Source: Microcoleus vaginatus WJT46-NPBG5 (GTDB taxonomy: Bacteria > Cyanobacteriota > Cyanobacteriia > Cyanobacteriales > Oscillatoriaceae). From it: a DNA stretch of 64,000 bases. The notes below the pieces were generated by a model that saw only the letters and a program-made list of their open reading frames with translations, had not been told where the DNA came from and did no database searches. The stretch is from assembly GCA_019359355.1 (NCBI GenBank), contig JAHHHM010000001.1, forward strand, positions 434,001 through 498,000, written 5' to 3'. Within the stretch, counting starts at the first letter, position 1. Every line of letters starts with the position of its first letter. Of this stretch, positions 1-9,146 are shown piece by piece. The translations under genes were made by a program, and so were the position numbers.

Positions 1-599
1 TTGCCAATTTCCGCGTTGGTTTGGCCCAACGCCACCAATTGTGCAATTTCCAACTCCCGAGGTGTCAAACGTTCGGCTTTGCTGTTCTGTAGGAAACCGT
101 TGTTAAACGTTGGCTGCTGTGACTTTCCTGCAAAAATCCCTTCTGTACCTGCTGTTGCAACCCAACCCGATAAGTGCAAGCAGATAGCACCCAAATCGAC
201 TAGATTTTCGCTATCAAAGGCAGGCATTGCCTTTTCACGTGTGCAGCCGACTACGCCCACGATTTGACCGTGATTGATGATAGGTCCCGCCATCACGTGC
301 CAGTGATCGGGACGAGGACAGATTAATTTCCAAGCCTTAGGAGTTGTCACTAATCCTTCGTGAACCGGAGCATAGCGCTCCGCTAAATAACGCGCCACAG
401 GATTATGCTCGATTGAGAGTGCAATTTTCAGAAAATCCTGAAAATTTCGATCATTTAAAGGCAGTTGATCAAAGAAAAAAATCGCCCATCGTTTCGCTGC
501 AAAGTATTCACCAATTTTTGGTGCGATTTGCGCTTGCAGGTCGGATTTACTATGGGTTTGGCGAATGGCTTCCAACAGAGGCTCTAAAGAACTTGTCAT
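1..599 (-). CDS. LuxR-family transcriptional regulator, 3' end outside window
   Basis: Reading leftwards from an ATG at 599 gives an open frame of 199 codons that is still open at base 1. The start of the protein reads MTSSLEPLLEAIRQTHSK. The N-terminal ~170 residues resemble a GAF-like sensory region, with MAGPIINHGQIVGVVG near the middle. The last visible residues, RLTPRELEIAQLVALGQTNA, are the first helices of a LuxR-type helix-turn-helix. It is therefore probably a DNA-binding regulator with an N-terminal sensory domain; the ligand is unknown. It is divergent from the DUF6220 gene, with about 100 bp between starts, so it may control that gene and the MAPEG gene (inference). The recognition helix and C-terminus lie outside the window. 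Confidence 0.85.
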   Translation of the reverse strand, partial: MTSSLEPLLEAIRQTHSKSDLQAQIAPKIGEYFAAKRWAIFFFDQLPLNDRNFQDFLKIALSIEHNPVARYLAERYAPVHEGLVTTPKAWKLICPRPDHWHVMAGPIINHGQIVGVVGCTREKAMPAFDSENLVDLGAICLHLSGWVATAGTEGIFAGKSQQPTFNNGFLQNSKAERLTPRELEIAQLVALGQTNAEIG

Positions 600-696
600 A
601 GGTGAAGGGGGAAGGGGTCTAAAGTGTACCCGTTCGAGGTCTAGAAGCATTAAGGCGCTCAGCCTATATTAGCTTTAATCTCAACAATCGCCTGAT

Positions 697-1119
697 ATGA
701 CTATCAATCCAGAAATTGATCACGCGGATAGAAGCACGATGCCGGTCGGCTTTTATGCGACTTCAGTCGTCTTTAACCTATGCTTGATTACTCAATTACT
801 AACAGTCGGAATCGCCTACTTTATTAATCCTGCATGGTGGAATATTCACGTTTGGCTAGTTCGAGGATATGGTGGACTGTCATTAGTATTACTAGGATGG
901 TCATTCATCACCCCATTTCCACCTCAAATACAACGCCTTACTGCCAGTCTACCCGTGCTGCTGGGACTACAATTTGTCAGCATTCATCTCAAGAGTCCTT
1001 TGCACCTAGAGATACTACACCCTTTGATAGGGTTTTCGTTACTATACGTTTCTTCAAGCCTTGTCCATCATGTATGGCGCAGTCTATTGCTCAATCATCA
1101 GCACAATCCGCAAGTTTAA
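697..1119 (+). CDS. DUF6220-type small membrane protein
   Basis: A 140-residue, very hydrophobic protein with about four predicted membrane segments (roughly residues 20-42, 50-70, 80-98 and 105-125) and a short hydrophilic N-terminus. Length, topology and the His-containing third and fourth segments (SIHLKSPLHLEILHPLIGF) fit the DUF6220 family, which has no established function. The stop codon is 9 bp before the MAPEG gene, so the two are probably co-transcribed. It is divergent from the LuxR-type gene. The family assignment is from recall of the pattern; the membrane location follows directly from the sequence. Confidence 0.7.
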   Translation: MTINPEIDHADRSTMPVGFYATSVVFNLCLITQLLTVGIAYFINPAWWNIHVWLVRGYGGLSLVLLGWSFITPFPPQIQRLTASLPVLLGLQFVSIHLKSPLHLEILHPLIGFSLLYVSSSLVHHVWRSLLLNHQHNPQV

Positions 1120-1128
1120 GAGGTAGAG

Positions 1129-1557
1129 ATGACACAAGAGGCAATCTTTAGTCCATTCTTTGCAACAATGTTTTTGACACTCCTAGTCTGGGTGTATATG
1201 TACATTCGTCGGTTCAGTTTTATCAAAAGCCAGAAGATCCGTCCGCAAGACCTTGTTGCATCTAACGCACCCGTGCAAATCTGGCCGAGAAACGTATCCA
1301 ATCCATCAGATAACCTAAAAAATCTGTTTGAGATTCCGGTACTTTTCTATGCGCTCGTGCTATACCTTTTCGTCACAAAACAAGTCGATACAGTGTATGT
1401 AACCGCCGCGTGGATATTCGTTGTGTTTCGTGTATTGCATAGCGCCGTCCACTGTACCTTCAATCTTGTTATGCTTCGGTTCTACCTCTACCTGTTCGCT
1501 ACTCTCGCGGTTTGGTTCATCGCGATTCGCGCAGCCCTTACCCACTTTGGCGCATAG
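1129..1557 (+). CDS. MAPEG family membrane protein
   Basis: A 142-residue protein with four hydrophobic segments and the MAPEG-family signature region NPSDNLKNLFEIPVLFYAL (around residues 63-81), followed by the conserved Arg/His-rich third segment (FRVLHSAVHCTFN). MAPEG proteins are membrane-associated enzymes of eicosanoid and glutathione metabolism in eukaryotes; bacterial members are mostly uncharacterised, some having glutathione transferase activity. It follows the DUF6220 gene by 9 bp, suggesting a two-gene operon. The length matches the family, and nothing indicates damage. The substrate cannot be inferred. Confidence 0.85.
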   Translation: MTQEAIFSPFFATMFLTLLVWVYMYIRRFSFIKSQKIRPQDLVASNAPVQIWPRNVSNPSDNLKNLFEIPVLFYALVLYLFVTKQVDTVYVTAAWIFVVFRVLHSAVHCTFNLVMLRFYLYLFATLAVWFIAIRAALTHFGA

Positions 1558-1781
1558 GTATGCTTTCATATTGACGCAGCTATCCATTCAAATACAGCGG
1601 ACGGCTGAAAGCTACTGGCGTTGAGTTCAAGCTTGTCTGCTTCCGCTGATTTGAGCCATTGTGATAACAGATATGGGGAGTAGTTCTAAGCTACGATCTG
1701 CGGTTAACAAAATAACTTTAAATCTATTACTCAGTTTTTATCCTATAGAAGAAGTAGATGCTCAACCTGAAAAAAATCGCC

Positions 1782-3164
1782 CTACTTTTCCGACAAAACA
1801 CTAAAGCGCACAGAATCGCCATCTTTTAAAGGCTTGCCACTGCGGGTAACATATCGCTCTCCAGGTTGCAATCCTGAGACAATTTCCACTTGTCCATTCG
1901 CTCGTTCGTCGGTTTGAACACTACGAGCTTCTACCGTTGCCTTCTCGCCTTCTCCCTTCACGATAAAGACAACTCCCTGACTCGATTTTGCATTTGCGCC
2001 TCTACTCCCTCTTTCCCCCTCTCCCTTGCTGGCTTGCTCACCGGCACCCTTGCTCGCTTGTTCACCGGCACCCTTGCTCGCTTGCCCACCGGCACCTTTG
2101 CCCCCCTGCCTGCCACCGGCTTGCAGCGCCGCATCCGGTACAACGACGCGATCAACTTGCCTGGTTGCAAAGTTAACTCTCGCTAGCAAACCACTACCAA
2201 TTCGTCCATTGCTGTTGGGAATCACAACTTCCACCGGCACCAACCGTGACGTCGGATCGGCTGCTGGAGAAATCAGGCTAATATCGCCGGTTAATTCCTC
2301 ATCGGGAAAAGCATCTAAGCGAACTTTGACACTTTGCCCAACCCGAATATTTGACAGTTCCAGTTCCGACACCTCAACCGCGATTTTCACGCTGCTAAAA
2401 TCCCCGATTCTCACAATTTCCCCTCCAGGCTGAACAAGGTTTCCCGGTTCTGTGATGCGCTGGGTAACAATGCCGCTAATGGGAGCACTGACGGCTGCAT
2501 AGGAAAGTCGCTCTCTGGCTTGATCAACAAGCGCTTGCTGGGCAACGACTTGCCCTTGAGCGGCTGCAACCGCTTGCTGCTGTGTGGTGACTTGGGCTTC
2601 TGCAGAGCGCAGAACCTGCTCGGCTGCGCGGGCTGAAGTTTGTTCTTGTTGGGCGGATTGCTGCGAGATTGCCCCTTCCCTAGCCAGAGGTGCTAAGCGA
2701 TCCGCATCTGCCTGCGCTTGCTGAAGTAGCAGTCTTGCCTCTTCTACGCGGGTGCGAGCATTGCTCACTTCTGTTTGGGCGCGTGCCACCTCAGATTTGC
2801 TCGTCGCCAGTTCGGCTTCTGCTTGGGCAACGGCAGATGCTTGCAGGGCGTTATCCAGTCTGGCGATGGGTTGGCCTTGTTCAACCGAATCTCCCACATT
2901 GACGTTGAGGCTCAGCAACTTGCCTTCAATTTGAGGACGTAAGGACACTTCCCGGACGGGGGCAGTGGTGCCGGCATATTCCAATTCTTCGGCCAATGAG
3001 CCGGTGCGGGCAACTCCCACATCCACCGGCGTTGCTCCTCCACCTTGTTCTGCTTTTGGTGGTTGAGATTGGGCATCTGCGTCTTGCTTAGGCAGTAGCC
3101 CGCAGCCGGTGGAAACGACCAGCAATCCAGCTAAAACCGTGAAGCTGAAAATCCTTAGACTCAT
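1782..3164 (-). CDS. RND/HlyD-type efflux periplasmic adaptor lipoprotein
   Basis: Membrane-fusion (adaptor) subunit of a tripartite efflux pump. From the ATG at 3164 the protein opens with a lipoprotein signal (hydrophobic core, then STGC, lipobox Cys near residue 21). A TTG at 3203 in the same frame would add 13 residues, but the ATG fits the signal peptide better. It then has a biotinyl-lipoyl-like half (GKLLSLNVNVGDSVEQGQPI), a long Ala/Gln-rich coiled-coil hairpin (about residues 105-220), the second lipoyl half (SAPISGIVTQRI) and beta-barrel domains. Around residues 348-395 a low-complexity Gly/Lys/Ser/Glu run, made of 8-residue units, interrupts the membrane-proximal region. It is divergent from the PadR-type regulator, and a second adaptor plus pump lie downstream of that regulator, so the cluster probably works as one efflux system. 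Confidence 0.9.
   Translation of the reverse strand: MSLRIFSFTVLAGLLVVSTGCGLLPKQDADAQSQPPKAEQGGGATPVDVGVARTGSLAEELEYAGTTAPVREVSLRPQIEGKLLSLNVNVGDSVEQGQPIARLDNALQASAVAQAEAELATSKSEVARAQTEVSNARTRVEEARLLLQQAQADADRLAPLAREGAISQQSAQQEQTSARAAEQVLRSAEAQVTTQQQAVAAAQGQVVAQQALVDQARERLSYAAVSAPISGIVTQRITEPGNLVQPGGEIVRIGDFSSVKIAVEVSELELSNIRVGQSVKVRLDAFPDEELTGDISLISPAADPTSRLVPVEVVIPNSNGRIGSGLLARVNFATRQVDRVVVPDAALQAGGRQGGKGAGGQASKGAGEQASKGAGEQASKGEGERGSRGANAKSSQGVVFIVKGEGEKATVEARSVQTDERANGQVEIVSGLQPGERYVTRSGKPLKDGDSVRFSVLSEK
2025..2120. repeat. 24-bp minisatellite inside the adaptor gene
   Basis: Three near-identical 24-bp units (2025-2048, 2049-2072, 2073-2096), each ending in CACCGGCACC, plus a degenerate fourth (2097-2120). 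Read on the minus strand they encode 8-residue units of the type GAGEQASK. Flanking codons continue the same Gly/Lys/Ser bias. Because the unit length is a multiple of three, copy-number change would keep the frame. Confidence 0.85.
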
Positions 3165-3221
3165 AAGACTGGGAGTTACGGGTTTATTGTTAAGTTTATT
3201 CAAGATTTATGTGAAAAGTTA

Positions 3222-3253
3222 TATACTTAGAGGAAGATTTACTTATTAGTATA
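3222..3253. promoter_or_regulatory. Possible operator between adaptor and PadR genes
   Basis: The interval between the two divergent genes holds an inverted repeat, TATACT (3222-3227) and AGTATA (3248-3253), separated by 20 bp and immediately upstream of the PadR-type start. PadR proteins usually repress divergent or nearby transport genes through dyad sites, so this is a reasonable candidate operator. The arms are short and AT-rich, so chance is possible. Confidence 0.35.
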
Positions 3254-3267
3254 CCAGTTTGATATAG

Positions 3268-3855
3268 ATGCTTGAGCTATCAGCATTGGGTTTATTGCAG
3301 CGCGAACCTTTGCATGGCTATCGGCTGAAGCAACAGCTAGAGCTATTCATGGGCAGTTGCATAAGTGTTAACTATGGAGCGATTTATCCGCTGCTGAAGC
3401 GTTTGGAAGAGCGGGGTGAGATTGAGGCGAGTGCGGAAGAGACATCGGAAGCCGGCCCATGCCGCAAAACTTACAGTATCACTGCCAAAGGGCGCGCTAG
3501 CTGGCGGCAAAAAATGCTGGAGCATCCCCAGGAAAGCTGGGTAAACAGCCGATCTCGGTTCATGATCAAGTTTTTCTTTTTTAACGATTTAGAACCGGCA
3601 GAACGAATTAAGTTACTCGAACACCGCTTGATGGTGTGCCGGCTGCGGCAAGAGTATCTAGAAAATCAAGAACACGAACACAACCCAGCCGATCCCTATC
3701 AAGCGGCAGCATGGCAGAGATCGTTAGAGATACATGGCACTGAGATGCAATGGTTAAGCGATCAACTCACGAAGGAACGTTTAAACCTGCCGGTGGCCAA
3801 ATGTGTCGGCGCAAAAAAGGAAACTAAAGCATTGGTGAAGGGTAAGGGAAACTGA
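3268..3855 (+). CDS. PadR-family transcriptional regulator
   Basis: A 195-residue protein with an N-terminal PadR winged helix (residues 1-85): LGLLQREPLHGYRLKQQLE for helices 1-2, then VNYGAIYPLLKRLEERGEIE as recognition helix and wing, then RKTYSITAKGRASW. A helical C-terminal dimerisation domain of the Vir-C type follows (about residues 95-165), and the last ~20 residues are Lys-rich. PadR regulators typically respond to drugs or phenolic compounds and repress efflux genes. It sits between the divergent adaptor and the downstream adaptor-pump pair, so it is the probable local regulator (inference). The ATG is preceded by AT-rich sequence without a clear Shine-Dalgarno, so translation may be leaderless. 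Confidence 0.9.
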   Translation: MLELSALGLLQREPLHGYRLKQQLELFMGSCISVNYGAIYPLLKRLEERGEIEASAEETSEAGPCRKTYSITAKGRASWRQKMLEHPQESWVNSRSRFMIKFFFFNDLEPAERIKLLEHRLMVCRLRQEYLENQEHEHNPADPYQAAAWQRSLEIHGTEMQWLSDQLTKERLNLPVAKCVGAKKETKALVKGKGN

Positions 3856-4214
3856 AAGTCGGCTGAACTGAATGCACCTAGGGAAGCGTTGAAAAATTTA
3901 CACCCTTCCCGCTGCGAGTCCTTCACCCTAGAGGAGGAAGTGCGCTCTCAACAATTAGTAGTAACTTAAACACGATGCAGGAGCAAAGGGTGATGAATTA
4001 AGAGCTTGCCAACTCATTGAATAACTAATCGAATAAGCAGCGGTATCCATTCATCTTTTCCCGCAACTGGCCAAAGGTCAAGTTAGGCAAACAGAGCGGA
4101 CGCCGGCAAAAAAAATTTAAGGCGCTCAGCAAGCTTGTTCTATGCACCAAGCATTGTTGCAGCAAATCCTTGTCATTGATATCAATGTTGGCCAAAGGTC
4201 AGGAGTCCTAGCTG
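3856..4214. other. Intergenic region with a 13-bp direct repeat
   Basis: No gene is recognised. TGGCCAAAGGTCA occurs at 4068-4080 and again at 4189-4201, the second copy ending 13 bp before the start of the second adaptor gene. The repeat could be a regulatory site or a small duplication; nothing else stands out. Confidence 0.4.
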
Positions 4215-5813
4215 ATGACGAAAACAAATGATTCTAAATTCTCTGAAAAAGTAGTGGCATCTGAGACGGAATCGACCCACTTTTCAGATGATACAGAGAC
4301 AAAAGAATATCTCGTCTCTCTACCCGATGAAGACAAAGACATAGATAAGCTTCCACCCAAATCGGGTAAAAAAAGTGGGCGCATCTGGCTAGGAATTCTG
4401 GGAGCGATCATTCTGTTAGCTGGGGCAGGTTTTGGCTGGCAGCAATGGCAGTCGCGCAAGGGTGCCGGCGGTGCCGGTGGTGCGCCACAGCAGGCAGCCG
4501 GTAAACCTCAAGGCGTGCCGGTTAAACTCGCGCCGGTGACACTCTCCACCGTCGAAGACAGCACGGAATTTGTCGGAACCTTAGACGCTCAGCAATCAGT
4601 TGCGCTCAAGTCTGAAATCGAGGGTTTAGTCAAAGAAATTTATGTTGGAGATGGCGACTTAGTTGAAAAAGGCGACGCGATCGCTCGCATTGAAAATGAG
4701 GACGCCCAAGCGCAACTCAGACAAGCGAAAGCCAACCAAATGCGTGCCGAAGCGCGCCTGAGAGACTTGCAAGCCGGCAGCCGTCCTGAGGAAATTGCCC
4801 AAGGGCAATCCCGTGTCGCTCAAGCCCAAGCCCGTCTCACAGATGCTAGAGGTGGGGCGCGTCCGGAAGAAATCGCTCAGGCAGAAGCTCAAATCCAAGG
4901 GGCGAGAGCAGATGCAGAACTCTCCCGGCAGCGGGTGAATCGCTATCAGGACTTAGCGCAACAGGGGGCAATTCCCCAAGATACCCTCGATCAATATATC
5001 CAAGAAGATCGCAGTGCTAGAGCCAAATTGGAAGAAGCACAACGCCGCTTGGAAGAATTGCAAAAAAGCCGAAGTTCCGACATCGAGCGGCTTGAAGCAG
5101 AATTAGCTCAACAGCAGCAAGCCTTGAAGCAGCTAGAGAATGGCACCCGTCCCGAAGAGATTGCTCAAGCAGAAGCGGATGTGGCCGCAGCCGTAGCCCA
5201 AGTGCGGAATAATGAAGCGGTGTTGGAAAAAGCGCAAATTTTGTCTCCCTTTGCCGGTAAAATCGGCGATTTCTCCATCAAATCGGGAGACTACGTCACA
5301 AAAGGCACTCAAATTACCACGGTTACGCAAAATAGCGCCCTGGACTTGCGGATGTCCATTCCCTTAGAGCGGGCTTCAGATTTGCGGGTGGGGCTGCCGG
5401 TGCAATTGTTAAATGCCCAAGGGGAGCCGGCGGCAACGGGTCAAATCAGTTTTATTTCTCCAGAGGTTAATGCAAATTCACAAGCCGTTGTGGCTAAAGC
5501 CTCCTTTGGCAATAGCACAGGAGATTTGCTGAGCCGGCAGTTTGTGCGAACCAAAGTGATTTGGGATAAGCGTTCTGGAATTTTAGTGCCGGTTAACGCA
5601 ATCAGCCGGTTGGGCGGCCAAACCTTTGTGTTTGTGGCTGAAACCAACGAACAATCGAAACTGATCGCTCGGCAAAAGCCGGTGAAGTTGGGATCTATTC
5701 AAGGAAATAATTACCAAGTGATTGAAGGATTAAAGGCTGGAGAAAACCTCGTTGTCTCTGGCATTCTCAATCTGACAGATGGCGCACCCATCATCCCCGA
5801 AGCCGGAAAATAG
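4215..5813 (+). CDS. RND/HlyD-type efflux adaptor with N-terminal membrane anchor
   Basis: A 532-residue adaptor. Residues 1-55 are acidic and cytoplasmic-looking, and residues 56-75 form one membrane anchor (IWLGILGAIILLAGAGFGW). The lipoyl first half follows (IEGLVKEIYVGDGDLVEKGD), then a long coiled-coil hairpin, the second lipoyl half (ILSPFAGKIGDFSIKSGDYV) and beta-barrel and membrane-proximal domains. Unusually, the hairpin holds three copies of a G(S/A/T)RPEEIAQ block, near residues 188, 214 and 310, suggesting internal duplication. It is 88 bp upstream of the pump gene in the same direction, so the two form an adaptor-pump pair. It is longer than typical AcrA (~400 residues) because of the acidic leader and extended hairpin. 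Confidence 0.9.
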   Translation: MTKTNDSKFSEKVVASETESTHFSDDTETKEYLVSLPDEDKDIDKLPPKSGKKSGRIWLGILGAIILLAGAGFGWQQWQSRKGAGGAGGAPQQAAGKPQGVPVKLAPVTLSTVEDSTEFVGTLDAQQSVALKSEIEGLVKEIYVGDGDLVEKGDAIARIENEDAQAQLRQAKANQMRAEARLRDLQAGSRPEEIAQGQSRVAQAQARLTDARGGARPEEIAQAEAQIQGARADAELSRQRVNRYQDLAQQGAIPQDTLDQYIQEDRSARAKLEEAQRRLEELQKSRSSDIERLEAELAQQQQALKQLENGTRPEEIAQAEADVAAAVAQVRNNEAVLEKAQILSPFAGKIGDFSIKSGDYVTKGTQITTVTQNSALDLRMSIPLERASDLRVGLPVQLLNAQGEPAATGQISFISPEVNANSQAVVAKASFGNSTGDLLSRQFVRTKVIWDKRSGILVPVNAISRLGGQTFVFVAETNEQSKLIARQKPVKLGSIQGNNYQVIEGLKAGENLVVSGILNLTDGAPIIPEAGK

Positions 5814-5901
5814 TTAGGAGTTAGTAGTTAGGGTAAGTTTGGCAAATAACCGGCAACTAACTACTAACAACTGATCCAGCAAACTAACCCTTAATAAAAT
5901 T

Positions 5902-8900
5902 ATGTTTGCAGATTTCTTTATTAAGAGACCTGTCTTTGCCACCGTTTGCGCCTTAATTATTATATTAGTCGGAGCGATTAGTATTCCTACGCTCCCTATC
6001 GCACGTTTCCCGGACATCAGTCCGACTCAAATCAACGTGAGCGCGAACTATAGCGGAGCCAGTGCTGAAGTTGTAGAAAACGCCGTTACGAACATCTTAG
6101 AAAGACAAATTAACGGGGTTGAAGGGCTGAGGTATTTAACGTCTAGTAGCAGTAATGACGGCACCAGCAGTATTACCGCCACCTTTGACCCCTCACGCAA
6201 CAAAGATATTGCCGCTGTTGATATTCAGAATCGAGTTTCTGTTGCCCAGCCGCAACTGCCAGATGTGGTGCAGCGCACGGGAGTCCGGGTGACAAAGCAG
6301 TCTAGTAGCCTTCTATTAGCCATTGGTTTATTTACCGAAAATAATGAATACGACAACATATTTTTAAGCAACTACGCTGACCTTTACCTAACAGATGCCT
6401 TAAAAAGAGTAAAAGGCATAGGCGACGTGCGAATTTTTGGGGAACGCCGCTATGCGATGCGCGTTTGGCTAGACCCCAACCGGCTTGCCAGTCGGAGTTT
6501 AACAACTCAAGATGTCGTGCGGGCGCTGACTGAACAAAACATTCAGGTTGGTGCTGGGCGAATCGGTCAGGAGCCGGCTCCTGAAGGGCAAATGTATCAA
6601 CTGGATTTGCGGGCGGTGAGCCGGTTAACAGACGTCACAGAATTTGAAGAAATTGTTCTGAAAACAGAAGAAAGCGGAGCCTTAACTAAGCTTAAAGATG
6701 TGGGCCGAGCGGAACTGGGAGCGGAAAATTACAACTCGTTCCTGAGATTTCGCGGCAATGACGCGGTGGGGTTAGGAATTTACCAACTTCCCGGCAGTAA
6801 TGCCTTGGATGTTGCCAAAGGTGTGAAAGCCGAAATCGTAAAACTGGCCGAACGCTTTCCCCCCGGATTGAAATATCAAGTGGCGCTAGATACCACTTTA
6901 TTTGTAGAACAATCACTTTCAGAAGTGGTGAAAACACTATTTGAAGCGATTCTGCTAGTCATTATCGTTATTTTTGTCTTTTTGCAAGATTGGAGAACGA
7001 CTTTAATCCCAACGATTACAATTCCGATTTCTTTAATTGGCACGTTTGCTTTTATCAAGATTTTCGGATTTTCAATTAACAGTTTGTCTCTGTTTGGCCT
7101 GACATTAGCCACGGGGTTGGTGGTGGATGACGCCATCATTGTGGTGGAGGATATTGACCGGCTGATTCAAACTCAGGGGATGAATCCGCGTGCAGCGGCA
7201 TCTGAGGCAATGCACGAACTGTTCAGCGCTGTCATTGCAACTTCACTGGTGTTAATGGCCGTGTTTATTCCAGTGGCGTTTTTCCCCGGCACCACCGGCG
7301 CACTTTACAAACAATTTGCCCTGACAATTGCCTTTTCTGTTCTACTTTCCACCTTTCTGGCGATTACCCTGACGCCGTCGCTTGCGGCCATTTTATTGCG
7401 ACCGAGACAGCATCAGGGAGGCCCAATTGGTTGGGTGTTTGACCGAATTAATGGGGGTCTTGACTGGACGCGCCGGCGCTATCGGCAATTCCTGTTATTT
7501 CTAACAAAAATTAAACTCTTCGTTGTTGGGCTTTTTGTGGTCTCTATTGGTTTTACGGTTTGGCTTTACCTAGCAGTACCAACCGCATTTATCCCAGAAG
7601 AAGACCAAGGCTATTTTCTCACAATTATCCAAGGGCCGCAGGGGGTTTCGCTGCAATACACCCGCGAGGTCATGGATCGGGTTGAAAAAGAAATTCTCAA
7701 ACTTCCTGAAGTAGTAGGGACTTTTTCAGTGGGGGGTTTTGGTTTTAGCGGCAGCACATCTAACAGTGGCATTATCTTTACCACGCTCAAATCTTGGAAA
7801 GAACGCCACGGAGAAGATCAATCCGTGCAAGCGATTCTTGGCAAATTGCAGGGGACTTTTTCCCAAATTACAGAAGCGAGAGTCTTGCCGGTTAATCCGC
7901 CGGCAATTCAAGGTTTAGGGCAATTTGGCGGCTTCCAATTTCAACTGCAAGATCGACAAGGCAACAGCGGATTAGATTCCCTTGTGCAATCGATGGGTCT
8001 TATACTCAAGCAAGCGAATCAAACCCCTGGCTTGCAAGCGGTGTTTAGCACATTCGCGGCAAATACACCTCAACTACTCGTTGAAGTAGACCGCAACAAG
8101 GCCAAAGCACTAGACGTTCCAATCGACAGTATTTTTAGTACGTTGCAAAGCGCTTTGGGTTCGCAATATGTCAACGATTTTAATTTGCAACAGCGCAATT
8201 ATCGGGTGTATATCCAGGCAGATAAAGAGTTTCGCGCTAATCCAGAAGATATTGGGAAACTGTACGTTCGCTCTCAAAGAAACCAAATGATTCCTTTGAG
8301 CAACTTGGTAAAAATTACTCCCACAGTGGGGGCGCAAACGATTAACCACTATAATCTCTTCCGCTCAATTGAAATTAATGGTTCCCCTGCGCCTGGATCT
8401 AGTTCTGGAGATGCAATTGAGGCAATGGAAAAGGTATCCGCTCAAGTGTTACCGGCCGGTTTTGATTATGAATGGTCGGGGACTTCATTAGAAGAAATTG
8501 AATCGGGCGGTCAAGCCCCAATAATCTTCGGTCTGGGACTTGTTTTTGTGTTTTTGGTTTTAGCTGCTCAGTACGAAAATTATGTTGATCCTCTGATTAT
8601 CCTGCTTTCTGTTCCTTTGGCTATTTTAGGAGCGCTGTTAGCGCAGTCAATGCGGGGTTTATCGAATGATGTTTACTGCCAGATCGGTTTAGTGATGTTG
8701 ATCGGGTTGGCGAGTAAAAATGCCATTTTAATTGTGGAGTTTGCCAACCAATTGCGGCAGCAAGGACTTTCAATTGCTAAGGCGGCGGTTGAAGCTTCTC
8801 AAGAACGCTTGCGACCGATTCTGATGACTTCGTTAGCGTTTATCTTGGGGATTGCCCCCTTAATCAATCCTGAAGGTGCAGGGGCAGCAAGCCGGCGATC

Positions 8901-9108
8901 TCTGGGTAATGCGATTGCAGGGGGAATGGTTGTTTCTACCTTCTTGAGTTTGTTTGTAGTGCCGATTTTGTATGTGGTGATTATATCGATTCAAGATCGC
9001 TTTACCAAAAAGAAGCCGCCGCAGCCACCTCAGCCAGAGGAGGATACAAGCTTAGATGGGAAAGCCGGCAACCACAACACAAAACCTGAGAAGGTATCTC
9101 ACTTGTAA
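5902..9108 (+). CDS. RND efflux pump, HAE1/AcrB type
   Basis: Inner-membrane proton-driven drug exporter of 1068 residues, the usual HAE1 length. The start MFADFFIKRPVFATV is the classical N-terminus with the first membrane helix. Two large periplasmic loops and twelve membrane helices are evident. Proton-relay residues corresponding to AcrB Asp407/Asp408, Lys940 and Thr978 are present in GLVVDDAIIVVED, GLASKNAILIVEF and ILMTSLAFILG, so the pump looks functional. It follows the second adaptor by 88 bp. No outer-membrane TolC-type gene is in the window, so the outer partner is encoded elsewhere. The last ~35 residues are a Pro/Lys-rich cytoplasmic tail. Substrate is unknown; multidrug or amphiphile export is the family expectation. 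Confidence 0.95.
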   Translation: MFADFFIKRPVFATVCALIIILVGAISIPTLPIARFPDISPTQINVSANYSGASAEVVENAVTNILERQINGVEGLRYLTSSSSNDGTSSITATFDPSRNKDIAAVDIQNRVSVAQPQLPDVVQRTGVRVTKQSSSLLLAIGLFTENNEYDNIFLSNYADLYLTDALKRVKGIGDVRIFGERRYAMRVWLDPNRLASRSLTTQDVVRALTEQNIQVGAGRIGQEPAPEGQMYQLDLRAVSRLTDVTEFEEIVLKTEESGALTKLKDVGRAELGAENYNSFLRFRGNDAVGLGIYQLPGSNALDVAKGVKAEIVKLAERFPPGLKYQVALDTTLFVEQSLSEVVKTLFEAILLVIIVIFVFLQDWRTTLIPTITIPISLIGTFAFIKIFGFSINSLSLFGLTLATGLVVDDAIIVVEDIDRLIQTQGMNPRAAASEAMHELFSAVIATSLVLMAVFIPVAFFPGTTGALYKQFALTIAFSVLLSTFLAITLTPSLAAILLRPRQHQGGPIGWVFDRINGGLDWTRRRYRQFLLFLTKIKLFVVGLFVVSIGFTVWLYLAVPTAFIPEEDQGYFLTIIQGPQGVSLQYTREVMDRVEKEILKLPEVVGTFSVGGFGFSGSTSNSGIIFTTLKSWKERHGEDQSVQAILGKLQGTFSQITEARVLPVNPPAIQGLGQFGGFQFQLQDRQGNSGLDSLVQSMGLILKQANQTPGLQAVFSTFAANTPQLLVEVDRNKAKALDVPIDSIFSTLQSALGSQYVNDFNLQQRNYRVYIQADKEFRANPEDIGKLYVRSQRNQMIPLSNLVKITPTVGAQTINHYNLFRSIEINGSPAPGSSSGDAIEAMEKVSAQVLPAGFDYEWSGTSLEEIESGGQAPIIFGLGLVFVFLVLAAQYENYVDPLIILLSVPLAILGALLAQSMRGLSNDVYCQIGLVMLIGLASKNAILIVEFANQLRQQGLSIAKAAVEASQERLRPILMTSLAFILGIAPLINPEGAGAASRRSLGNAIAGGMVVSTFLSLFVVPILYVVIISIQDRFTKKKPPQPPQPEEDTSLDGKAGNHNTKPEKVSHL

Positions 9109-9146
9109 TTGACAGGGATTTATCAATGACAATATCTCAGTTTGAT

